From positions 71,204 through 135,203 of the forward strand of contig CAJNDS010000680.1 of NCBI GenBank assembly GCA_905221605.1: 64,000 nt of DNA, in the 5' to 3' direction. The stretch's first letter is position 1; each line of letters opens with the position of its first letter. The notes under the pieces were generated by a model. It was not told the DNA's origin. It saw nothing but the letters and a program-made list of their open reading frames with translations, and did not search any database. The stretch comes from Symbiodinium natans. Taxonomy: Eukaryota; Sar; Dinophyceae; Suessiales; Symbiodiniaceae. The translations under genes were made by a program, and so were the position numbers. Below are positions 32,270 through 44,100 of this stretch, one piece after another.

Positions 32270-32462
32270 ATAAGGGACCCCTAAATGGACCCCAAATAGT
32301 AGGATCCCCGGTAAGGTACCCCGAATTCCGGAAACCCCCATTTAGGGATTAGGGGTTTTGGCTTCACGGCTCTATTTGGGGGTTTCCGAAAGTAGGGGTA
32401 TCTTCTTGGGGGGGTTCCTTTAAGGGGATCGATTCTATCTGGGGTACAAAAGGGGTACAGTG
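32270..32462. mobile_element. Family G element
   Basis: Contains paired pieces accccaaatagtagg / ctatttgggggtttcc and aggggtatcttcttgggg, shared with 50488-50592, 52195-52292 and 61443-61560. Confidence 0.6.
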
Positions 32463-33449
32463 TCTGCATAGTTCATTCACATGGGCTTCGAATCCTGAAA
32501 TCACCGATGTGGGGGTCTTCGAATGAGCTAACCTACTAGGCCTGAACCCTAAACCCTAAACCCTAAACCCAAAACCCCAAACCCTAAACCCTAAACCCTA
32601 AACCTCAATCGGCTACGATTCTGCGATTGGGCCGGGGGGGGGAGGGCATTGGAGCTCAGAGCTGGGCCATGTCCAAAAAAGTTCCCTCCAAATATCAAAG
32701 CCCTCCTACCCCCTAATTTATTAAATGCCCCCCCCCCCCCCCCCCATGAGGGTTTAGGGTTTAGGTTTTAGGGTTTAGGGATTATAGTTCTATCATAGGA
32801 TTATATGGAGGTAGAGGGAGGGTAATACTAGGGGGAAGGGACTATAATAAGCTTCGGCAGCTCGATAGGGTGTAGGGTTTGGGGGGTTTGGGGTTGGGGT
32901 TTAGCAATGGTTTAGGGCTTAGGATGTTCGCCCTAAAGTAGGGTTTAGGGTTCAGGGTTCAGGGTTCAGGGTTTAGGATTTAGGGTTTAGGGTTTAGGGT
33001 TTAGGATGAAGATGTGCAGCTGCCGCGGAATGCGCTGAGATGTTGATTTCTGAGCCGCAGGCTAAGGACATAAGGCTCAAGTGTCCGAGCTAGCCTATGC
33101 TAAAAGCCTTCAGCATTGCAGCTTAGGATTTCGGGCCTCGCCTGTTGAGGGTTTAGGGATCAGGGTTCGGCCAAAGATGGAAGCAGCAACTAAACAGCTT
33201 GGTCCGAAACCACAAACCCTAACCCTAAATCTTCACCTCAAGATTTCCCTAAACCCTACACCCTAAACCCTTAAACCCTTAAACCCTTAAACCCTTAAAC
33301 CCTAAACCCTAAACCCTAAACCTTCAAAAGTGCCATCCGCCTTCGTCGGTTCCTCTGCCGGCGCAGGGAAGGGCGCTGATGCCTGGCGGCAGCTGAGGCC
33401 AGGGCGGAGGACTGATTGCCCTAGATGTCCCAAAGCAAAGGAAAAACAC

Positions 33450-34135
33450 CTAAACCCTAATCCTAAACCCTAATCCTAAACCCTAAACCCTAAACCCTAA
33501 ACCCTAAACCCTAAACCCTAAACCCTAAACCCTAAACCCTGAACGGCAAAATCTCGTTTTGTAGGTGCCCAAAGAAGCCAAGAAGGGGCTTCACAGCAGC
33601 TGCCAACAAACTTGGGTTGATCTACAGGGGATGTAGGGCATTCCGAGGTCGAGTAGGGGATTTATACGGTGTGGCTAGTTCCTGTACTGGCTTCTGTAAA
33701 GGGATCCGAAAGGGAACCCCCAAATGTAGTAGGAATGTAATCGGAATAGACCTAGCAGAGTCCTTATATTCCCTTTACATTCCGACTGCGTTCTTGGGGT
33801 TCCGTGTTCGGGGTTCCCGTTAAAGTCCCTTTACCTTAAATTTAGGGTTTAGGGTTTAGGGTTTAGGGTTTAGCGTTTAGGGTTTAGGGTACCAAGCAGG
33901 TTCTAAGGTCCAACGCGATCCGCGGCAGGGGAGCTGTCAAACCCTGTAGACCCTAAACCCTAAACCCTAAACCCTAAACCCTAAACCCTAAACCCTAAAC
34001 CCTAAACCCCAGGCCTTGTCGACCCTAAACTTCAAACCCCAGAGACCCTAAACCCTAAACCCTAAACCCTAAACCCTAAACCCTAAACCCTAAACCCTAA
34101 ACCCTAAACCCTAAACCCTAAACCCTAAACCCTGT
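33450..34135. repeat. Cluster of CCCTAAA arrays with one TTTAGGG array
   Basis: CCCTAAA at 33450-33545, 33945-34015 and 34040-34135; TTTAGGG at 33840-33890. The region 33600-33830 between them shows paired gggatttatac/cagagtccttatattcc pieces of a possible foldback element. Confidence 0.82.
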
Positions 34136-34141
34136 CTTCTT

Positions 34142-34650
34142 TCCCTCAGAGGCCGATGCACCCTTCAGCTGCCTGGCGATGGCGTTCCACAGCTTTCTTT
34201 GGCAGCCCAATTCCGGCCCAGGACCCCCCCAGTTGCAGCTCCCTTGTCTGGGACTTAGGGTTTAGGGTTTAGGGTTTAGGGTTTAGGGTTTAGGGTTTAG
34301 GACTCCACGATCCTGTGCAAGAGCAGCACAGAGCTTCGCAAGATTGAGCTCCAATTGGGGGGGCCTACGAGGTTTGCAGCGCCAGCAAAATTCCTCCTCC
34401 CCAGCGGGCCCTTGGGAGGATGCGCCGCGCTGAGACAAACTTGGAGGTTCGTGGTACCTATTAACCACTTATATCTGTACTTCTCACCCACTTATAAGTC
34501 CCTTGAGTGCACTCATATGGTTGTAGTTGGGTTATAAGTACCGTTATGATTGGGTTGGTATGTACCATGAACCTCCAAGAAGGGGACTCAAAGAGAGAGG
34601 CTCGGATCGAGCGACGGTCTCCCTTTCCGGATCGCATGTACATGCACTGC
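34142..34650 (-). CDS. Three probable exons of an unknown protein around a family C element
   Basis: The minus strand reads MRSGKGDRRSIRASLFESP (34580-34650), then after the family C element SQRGASSQGPAGEEEFCWRC followed by KPRRPPQLELNLAKLCAALA (34305-34437), then after a TTTAGGG tract ELGCQRKLWNAIARQLKGAS (34142-34250). Each looks coding. The 4-bp-repeat rule did not resolve these junctions. Confidence 0.42.
34439..34581. mobile_element. Family C foldback element
   Basis: Termini ACTTGGAGGTTCGTGG and CCATGAACCTCCAAG; it separates two coding-like segments on the minus strand. Confidence 0.8.
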
Positions 34651-34669
34651 GACTCGGCAAATGCTGACC

Positions 34670-35165
34670 TTAAACCCTAAACCCTAAACCACCCTAAACC
34701 CTAAACCCTAAACCCTAAACCCTGAACCCTAAACCCTAAACCCTAAACCCTAAACCCTAAACCACCCTAAACCCTAAACCCCTAAACCGGCCAGCAGATC
34801 CGAATTCTGGATGCACAGGGGGCAAAGCACAGATGGGACTCTTCTCCGTTTAGACCAGAAACACTTGTGCATGATAACATTAGACGTCCGATATAAGTGT
34901 CTTTCTAGCAACAGTTTGCTTACGCAGAGTTTAAGTCATGATGATGCAACACCTAGCTTCTCAAGAGTAGAGGGGGAAAAACAAGCACCTAATTCCCTCA
35001 TTCCCTACGTCACTGAGACCCCAAACCCTAAACCCCAAACCCCAAACCCTAAACCCCAAACCCCAAACCCGAACCCTAAACCCCAGACCCAAACCCTAAA
35101 CTCTAAACCCCAAACCCTAAACCCCAAACCCTAAACCCGAAATCCGAAACCCCAAACCCTAAACC
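34670..35165 (-). repeat. CCCTAAA arrays, second one mixed with CCCCAAA
   Basis: Arrays at 34670-34790 and 35022-35165; the latter alternates ccctaaa and ccccaaa. The last one contains the stop of the SGNH frame. Confidence 0.88.
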
Positions 35166-38100
35166 CCGGTAGGATGATCCAGACGGCAGCCGCCCGCTTG
35201 CCCGGCTCGCGTCTCGAGGCGGCTGCGGATCTGCTCCGCCAGAGCCTTGGCCCACCACTCATAGCCTTAGTTTGTCCAGCCATTTAGGGTTTAGGGTTTA
35301 GGGTTTAGGGTTTAGGGTTTAGGGTTTAGGGTTTAGGGTTTAGGGTTTAGGGTTTAGGGTTTAGGCTTTTTTTGGGGTTTTGGGGTTGTAGGGGTTTCGT
35401 GTGTTGGGGGTAGCCAAGACTATAGCAAGGGCTTGGGGTTTGGGGCTTTAGGGTTTTAGGGCTTTTGGGGGGTTGAGGTTTGAGGTTTTAAGGTTTTGGG
35501 CTGTTTCAAGGGGTTCTAGGGCTTCTTGGGGTTTATTGTTTTGGGGGTAGCCTTTTGGGGTTGCTGATATTTGGTTGTGGCTTACGGGGAACCTGGAGGA
35601 TCCTAGAACCGAACAAGAAAATGGGCAAAAAAAGGGTTTAGGGTTTAGGGTTTAGGGTTTAGGGTTTAGGGTTTAGGGTTTAGGGTTTAGGGTTTAGGGT
35701 TTAGGGTTTAGGGTTTAGGGTTTAGGGTCAGCAGCAAAGTAGCCCACAGGGCTTGGGTGCATCCGATCGGCCGAGAAGAACGCATCGGCCTCGGTGCCCT
35801 CCGGGGGTGTGGGGAAGGGCAGAACTTCCGCTCCTGGGCAGCCCAGTAACCATATCATAAGAAGGACACCCTTTTAAGCTTGGTTGCTTTTATAAGGGAA
35901 CCCAAAACAAAACCCCCCCCAAAAAAAAAAAAATATTTAAATAAATATAAAATAGAATAAAGGGAAAAGGGTACCACTGGGCTACCAAGGTTCCATGGCA
36001 CCAGGAGATGGCCTTCTGCTTCTCGCGCTCCCACAAGAAGCACAGCGGCGCCAGGAACAGTCGCAGCGGGTAGCGCTGCAGCATGGGTGCGTCGGCCAAG
36101 GCCACCGCGGGGAGGAAGATGCCCTCCACGTCGACGTGGAGGGCAGACATGGCGTGGACTAGCTGCCGGAGCCTCAGTCGGTAGCTGAGCCGCAGCCCCC
36201 GCAGATCGTTGGCGCCCACCACAAGAACCACCACCTTATAGTTGCTGAGTTCATAAGCCCCAAGAAAGTGTACACTTTCAGTTTTGCAGGGGATTAGAGT
36301 ATCCCAAAAAAGGTGTAAAGTGTACTCACTCAGCAACTAAGCCACCAGTCGGGGCGTCGAGCACGAGGAGTGCACGAGGGAGGAGACCACCTCCGCGGCA
36401 CGCAGCCGGAGCCTTGGCAAGCCCTCCCGGGCCAAGTGCTCGACATCCGCCCCGGTGATGCCGACGGAGGCCCAGCGCACCTTGCTCTCGTCCCTTTGAA
36501 CCCTAAACCCTAAACCCTAAACCCTAAACCCTAAACCCTAAACCCTAAACCCTAAACCCTAAACCCTAAACCCTAGGCGTTGTGGCTTGCAGTGGTGTAG
36601 TTTCCTGTAGCTTGCTATAGGTCCACCCCTGCCGCCCCAACCCTAAGCGAGGCTGCTGCCCGCGACTGCCGCTAGTGTCCGCCCGTGCGACTAGCGTGCG
36701 TCCGAGCCAGTTCTCTGGTTTTTCTGCCCACAGTTACCCTAACCCCTGTGAGCCATCTGAGTGGTGGACAGGGACACTTCAGACCTGGTTTTTTGCTGTC
36801 GCTGCCCCGGCCGACAGGACCTGCAGCTGTTCCCCCTTGGCAACAACTGCGTGGCTGCAAATACCGTGGTTTCTTTTTCCAGTTCTATGCGAACAAGCTT
36901 GCGCTGGCTTTTCACACTTTGGGCGTTTGCCACTGAGTGTCAACACGGTGCGACATCTTCCAGAAAGTGCCGCACACAGGCGAGCCCGCCGCAAACGGAC
37001 AGTGGCACGCACACACCTCCGTACAGTGCTGACCGGTCTCTCGCCAATTGTTCCGGGACAGACTACGGAAGCCATACGACTCCTAAGACAACACCACTCG
37101 GCAAGTACTTTGCCGAAACAAGTCGAAAAGCTGATGGCATCATACAAACAGACCAACACACAAAGCTGGCGATGTGGTTGTGGACAGACGAACAAAGCTA
37201 CGGCATGGTTTTGCCCGGGGTGTGGGGCACCTTGGGGCGGCTCAGCGCCCACGTATACGGACAGAGATCCCCGAGATGGATGGGGACAGCCACCAGCTCC
37301 CTGGCAGAAGAATGCTTGGAGGACGACTTCGCCGAGAAGAAGATCGCCAAGAACAAGAAAGCCCAAAGACCATTCTCAGACTGGTGGAGACAAAGGGAAG
37401 GGCAAGGGCAAGGCCAAAGCAGGCAGATTTGCAGAGGAGCAGACTGCGCCAAAGGTTCAACAACTCCCTCGTCCACCGCAAGCCAAAGAGTTTGCGAGCC
37501 CCAAGGAAGCAGGAGCGTCAAGCCAACCCGCTGCTCCTACGGAGGACAAGAGGCTGCTTCAAGCACTGATCCAGCACGTCAACAAAGAAGAGTTGCCGGA
37601 AAACCTGCGAAGCATGGTTTTGCAAGTCGAAAAGGCTTCGGCACAGAAAGACGCGAAGTATCTACACAAGCTAGTCAGCAAGCGAGGAGAGGCTCGCAGA
37701 CAGCTGGCCGACCTGCAACAAGAGCGAGCCTGTTTCGAGTCCTCTTGGTGTACCTACACTCAAGAACTTATGGAGACACTGACCTTGCAATTTGCGCAGC
37801 GAGAACAAGCTCTGACAGATATGGATCAGAGGGAGCAAGAATGGACTACGCAGTTGGTAGAAGCATCGAGAGAGCTCGAAGCTGCTGCCCACAACAAGAA
37901 CCACAGCAAGAACGAGGAGGGTGGCTCGGAGGAGGAGATCTCCGACCAGGACATGACAATCGCAGCTGCTGCAGAAACAGATGCAAAGGCAATGGCCCGC
38001 AGAGCAGAACTTGCTCAAAGCCATCAGCGACTGCAGGCAGCCCTCCAGGAAGTCAAGGATGCAGCAGAAGCTGGAGCGATGGTGCGGGAGCGCACGCCGC

Positions 38101-41100
38101 GACGAGGATCCAAGCGTACTGGAGAAGGTATTGTGGATCTGACTGTAGATTCGCCAGAGACGCAGAAACCAGCACAGCCTGGAGCTACCGCATCACAATC
38201 GACAGAGAATGCTGCTGCAGCTGCCCGTGCCCAGAATTTTCAAAAGGCCTGAGGACGAGCCGGTCGGGACCCCTCAGGCTACTTGCCGCCCATAGTGTTT
38301 GTCTCGAGGACGACTATGTGGACGTGCTACGCGCAAGGCTACTGGCCACTCAAATGCGGTGTGATGTCCTATGTGGCACCCACAGCTGGAGTGATGAACG
38401 CATAGCGGATTGGCCGGTGCCCAGATACACTGAAGACAACTACAGCCCCCAGCTCGCCTACGTCGATGCTGTTAGTGAGGCCGCAGTAAGCTCTCGTGTA
38501 CAGTCTCTTTCTTGCCTTTGTACATTCGGCGCCTTGTTGCCGAGGAAGGTCAGTTTTGTAGAAGCAGTACAGGGTGAAGGTCTACTCGAGTACCGCAGAC
38601 ATGTTCTGAGTATAATGAGGAAGTTCCTGCATTGTTTGCCTAAGCCTGGGCCCCATGCTGAGTGGGCTCCTAACATTTCACATCCCAATGTCGGCCATGC
38701 TGGCGCCCAGACATCGCGCCCTGCGCAGGCTTCATTGACTTGGCCCAGCCATTGGCATGCGTCCCAATCCTGGCCTGAGGAGGGTTCCCTGTCAAGCCTC
38801 GCCAGGACTGTCCTGCAATCTGCCTCTAGGTCCCCTCCTCCCTCCCTTTGGGTTCCCTCCCCTAAGGACCTTAAAACAATACGCAGGCCTACCGGCAACC
38901 ATGCTGCCAGCGTGCGCCTCGTTGCTTCAGCCGAAGCCTCTGCCAACATTCCTAGATGCGTCGCCCGTGAGTTGCGCTCGTGGTCCAAAGACCCAAGGTC
39001 TAAATGGCGAACAGGTGCACAAAGTTCCAGGTCGTCCAGGACGGGAAGCCCCACACGCATCGCCTTGAGTGGCGAACAAGTGCGCGAGGCCCTAGGTTCC
39101 CGGGTCCTTGGTGCAGCGCTTGCGCGCAAGACACACAGGCTGCCAGGTTGTTCCGCAGGCCCAGACGTCCCAGGTGCATTGCCCCCTTGTGACATGCAGG
39201 TTTCAAAGGCTCCAGTTGAACAGCTCCACGAGACCGCAGGTGCATCGCCCCTGAGTGGCGAACAGGTGCACGAGGCCCCACACGCATCACCCCTCAGTGG
39301 CAAACAGGTGCACAAGGTCCCAGGCGCATCGTCCCCAGTTGACGAACAGGCGCGCAAAGCTGCTTCGAGTGGCGAACAGGTGCACGAGGCCCCTGGTACT
39401 CTGCTTGTGAGTGGCGAACAGGTGTACAAGGCTCCAGGCGCGTCGCCCTTGAGTGGCGAACAGGTGCACAAGGTTCCAGGTCTGCCAGGTTTGGAGGTTG
39501 CTTCGCCCCCAAGCGGCGAACAGGTGCACAAGGTCCCAGGCTCGCCATGTTCAGAGGTTGCAGGCGCATCCCCCCTGCGTGGCGAACAGGCGCGAGAGGC
39601 GCCAGGTGAATTTTCGCTGAGCGGAGAACAGGTGCATAAGGTCCCAGGCGCATCGCCCCCGAGTGCCGAACAGGTGCACAAGGTTGCAGGTTCAGAGGTT
39701 GCGTCGCGCCTGAGTGGCAAACAGATGCACAAGGCTCCAGAATTGCCAGGTGAAGCAGGTCCGCCAACAGGTGCATTCCCCCCCGTCGCTGCTCAGGGCA
39801 TCGGACCCTTGGAGCATGTCCCAGGCGTGCCAGGTAAAGCAGGTCTGCCAACTGGTGCATTCCCCCCAGTCGCAGCTCAGGGCATCGGGCCCTTGGAGCA
39901 TGTCCCAGGCGTGCCAGGTGAAGCAGGTCTGCCAACAGGTGCACTCTTCCCGGTTGCAGCTCAGGGCATCGGACCCTTGGAGCATGTCCCAGGCGTGCCA
40001 GGTGAAGCAGGTCCGCCAACAGGTGCATTCCCCCCCGTCGGCTCAGGGCATCGGACCCTTGGAGCATGTCCCAGGTTTGCCAGGTGAAGCAGGTCCACCA
40101 ACAGGTGCATTCCCCCCCATCGCAGCTCAGGGCATCGGACCCAAGGAGCAAGTCCCAGGCTTGCCAGGTGAAGCAGGTCTGCCAACTGGTGCATTCCTCT
40201 CGGTCGCAGCTCAGGGCATCGAACCCTTGCAGCATGTCCCAGGCGTGCCAGGTGAAGCAGGTCTGCCAACAGGTGCACTCTTCCCGGTCGCAGCTCAGGG
40301 CATCGGACCCTTGGAGCATGTCCCAGGCGTGCCAGGTGAAGCAGGTCTGCCAACAGGTGCACTCCCCCCGATCGCAGCTCAGGGCATCGGACCCTTCTTG
40401 GAGCATGTCCCAGGCGTGCCAGGTGAAGCAGGTCTGCCAAAAGGTGCACTCTTCCCGGTCGCTGCTCAGGGCATCGGACCCTTGGAGCATGTCCCAGGTT
40501 TGCCAGGTAAAGCAGGTCCGCCAACAGGTGCATTCCCCCCCGTCGCAGCTCAGGGCATCGGACCCTTGGAGCATGTCCCAGGCGTGCCAGGTGAAGCAGG
40601 TCTGCCAACAGGTGCATTCCTCTCGGTCGCAGCTCAGGGCATCGGACCCTTGGAGCATGTCCCAGGCGTGCCAGGTGAAGCAGGACTGCCAACAGGCGCA
40701 CTCTTCCCGGTCGCAGCTCAGGGCATCGGACCCTTGGAGCATGTCCCAGGCGTGCCAGGTGAAGCAGGTCTGCCAACAGGTGCACTCCCCCCGGTCGCAG
40801 CTCAGGGCATCGGACCCCTGAAGCGTGTCCTAGGCGTGCCAGGTTTAAAGGTTGCAGGTGCAGGCAAACAGGTGCGCGAGTCCTCAGTTGCATCGCTTCG
40901 AGGTTTAGAGGCGTCGCCCCTGACTGGCGAACACATACACGAGGCCCCATTGCCCGTGAGTGGCAATCAGGTGCATAAGGTCTCAGGCGCATCGCCCATG
41001 AGTGGCAGGCAGGTGCACAAGGCCGCAGGTTTGCCAGGTTTAGAGGTTGTAGGCGCAGGCGAGCAGGTGCACGAGGCCCCAGGCGCATCGCTGAGTTGCG

Positions 41101-44100
41101 AACAGGTGCATAAGGTCCAAGGCGCATCGCTACCGAATTGCGAACAGGTGCACAAGGTTCCAGACGAGGCCCCAGGCACATGGCCCGAGGCCCCAGGCGC
41201 ATGCCGCCTCAGTGGCGAACAGGTGCATAAAGTCCCAGGCGCATCGGCTCTGAGTGGCAAACAGGTGCACAAGGTCCCAGGTCTGCCAGGCGCAGAGGCC
41301 CCAGGCATATCGCTCTCAAGTGGCGAACCTGTGCACATTGTCTCAGTTTCAGTTCCAGGTCATGCCACAGTGCCTGACAGGGGCGTTTCCTCGTCGCCCC
41401 CAGCTTGGCCTTCTAATGCAGTTGACCTTACTCCCATTGACCGTAATAAGAACACACATGGGCCTGAAGCCACAATCAGGCTCACTGAACTTGTCCCTGC
41501 CCCCAGCCTGAATCAGGATCTTTGTGTGATTCGTCGCCTGCTGTGGAAGGTCGCGGAGGGGTGGGATAGCTTTTGGCAGAGTCAGCCACCATGCGCACTT
41601 CCGGGATGCATGTCTGGATGCCCTCCGTTCGCCCGCGCCGGCAGCAGCTTTAACATTTTCACGGATGGTTCGCACAAATCTCAGCAAGCTCCAGGATGGG
41701 CACTGATACTAGCCGAGGCTGCCCCTGGACTGCAGACCCAATTTGCTGCGTGCGCGTGGGGCACGCTTGCCTGTTTCTTTGATCGACATCTCTGCAGTAA
41801 GTCAGACATATCCAACATTGAGCCTGAAATAGCGCCAGTCCTCCTTGCCGGGCTCTGGGCCTTAAGCGTCCCAAGCAATATCCACATTCAGATCTGGACG
41901 GATTGCAATGCTGTTGCTACTGCTGCAAGAGGTGAAAGCGCGCCGCCCGGCACTGGCGAGGACTGCACGATAGGCCTTCTTCTGCGTGTTGTCTTTCAAA
42001 TGCTTGAAGCCAAAGGTGCGCACACCAGTATCCACTGGACAAAGGGACATTGCGGCAACGTTTTCAACGAGGCCGCAGACCGCCTGGCCAACCACGCAAG
42101 ACGCACTGGCACAGGCACCGGCCTGCCTCCTCAGATCTGGAGTCTCCTTCAGCACAAGATGCTTCCCTGGGCCTGGAGACTCCTGCACCCTAACCCCTCG
42201 CTTCCGGAGCTTGAGCAACTAGCCGCAGGCACTTACGAAGCTGCAGATTCAGCCAGACCACAACTTGTCCCGCTTCCCCAAAAGCATTCTGCCTCGCGCG
42301 AAAGTGCCGTTGATGCCAGTTTCGCCACATACAATGTCCAGACACTGAAAGATAAAGGGCCGCTCCTTCAAGCCCTGATGCTACGGGACAACATAACGTT
42401 TCTCGGGTTGCAAGAGACCAGGCATAAGCAGGCTTCTCAGGGCCAGAACCAACATGTGGTATACTGCAATAGTGCAGCAGAAAATGGTGAAGGCGGTTGT
42501 GCCCTTTGGGTTGCTAGGGATGGACCCCTTGGTCCGGTTTGTAGTGCTGACCTTGTCGTGCTCCACACCTCTCATAGGCACCTCCTTGCACGCCTGAAAA
42601 ATAAGATCTGGTCAGGTTACCTCCTTGTAGGACACGCTCCACACTCTGGAAGACCGCACGCAGAGATTGAACACTGGTGGCAATGCACGCAAGACCTGCT
42701 TCAGGCTCGCAGTTGTCCCGAGCTTCCGCTTTTTTGCCTCTTCGACGCCAACGCCAGAGTTGGGAAGTTCACCGACAACACCACTGGACCGCATGCCGCA
42801 GAGGCAGAAACGTTAGGAGGTCAGCTCCTAAGGAGCTTTTGCTCTAGGAACTCCCTCTACCTTCCCAGCTCCTTTCAAGGGACACATGGACAGTGCAACA
42901 ATAGGGATGATGACGTCGCCACCTGGACGTCTACTGCCGGATACAAGCACCGGATCGACTATGTTGCAGTGCCACAAAGCCTCAGATCACAGACCAGCTC
43001 CGTAGCTATGCATCCTGACTTCAGTTGTGGTGTTGCCGATGACCACACTGCCACCTCGGTGCTTGTCCAACTGTACACCAAGACGCAGGATCGACCGAGG
43101 CCTCCTTTCCCCCGCGTTCCTTGCAGGACCGTTGCTGAAGTCCGCACGTCCAGGGTAGGAGTTGATGAAATCCTCCAGCATGCTGCACGGATACCCTGGA
43201 GCACCAACATACATGAACATGTGCACAGGGTGGACTCTGAGATTCGCGATGGCTTCTCTGTTCGTCGGCCCAAAATGCAGCGCAAGCCATACGTCTCAGA
43301 ACAGACATGGCACGCAGTACACCAGCGGCGATGGTACCGCAGACAAGTCGCCCGAGATAAGCAGCAGCGCAATTTCCTCCTCAAGCTCATTTGCTTTCGG
43401 AATTGGCAAGGAGCGCGCAAGGTAAGCCAGCTTGAGGCCAAGGTCAGCAGGTGGCAAGAACAAGTTGATGCACTTCAGCAACGCATTTCCCATGGGGCCT
43501 GGCACATTGCGGAGTGGGGCAAATGGTTGAAATGGATGCTGAAGGATGATAAAGTTCAGTACCTAAATGGGCTTGCTGCAAAGTTCGAACATGCCGCAAA
43601 TCAATCTGACACCAAACAGCTTTTTGCCGCTCTCAAAGTCTTCAGGCCTGCCGGCAAGACTGTTCACAAGGCAAGAGGGCCTCCCCGTTGCCTTAAGGAC
43701 GAAGCAGGGCTCCCAGCCGACACTTTCGAAAGGAGGCAGGAAACACACAGAAAAGTTTTTGCCGAACAGGAAGGAGGCTGTTTAGCCAAGCCTGAAGAAC
43801 TTTGTGGCAGGCAACCTTCCGTTCAAACGGATACTGCCGATTGCTACGAACTTGCGCGCCTGCCCACCCTCCTTGAGCTCGAAAGGGTCATCCGAGAGGC
43901 TGCGGATGGCAAAGCTCCTGGTCCTTCCGGCGTGCCTGCAGCGATTTGGCGCAGCTGTCCTGCGCAAGCAGCCAAAACGCTGCTCCCCATATACCTCAAG
44001 GCGCACATCAGGCTCTGCGAGCCAATACAATATGCCGGCTGTCAGCTTTCCGCCTTTTTCAAACAAAAAGGTAGCCCTGCTGACGCAAACAACTATAGAA

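Noticed and set aside
36761-38250. Second frame open across ORF1
   Set aside because: It is out of phase with the zinc finger and coiled coil and is Arg/Ser-rich by chance. Only its part after 38252 is taken as ORF2.
39294-40742. Long minus-strand open frame of about 480 codons over the repeat array
   Set aside because: The 84-bp unit is a multiple of three and free of stops in several frames, so long antisense frames follow automatically. The plus strand carries the domains.
40066-40821. Plus-strand frame reading CQVKQV and QQVHS repeats
   Set aside because: It is the third frame of the same 84-bp array; it has no link to the upstream or downstream domains.
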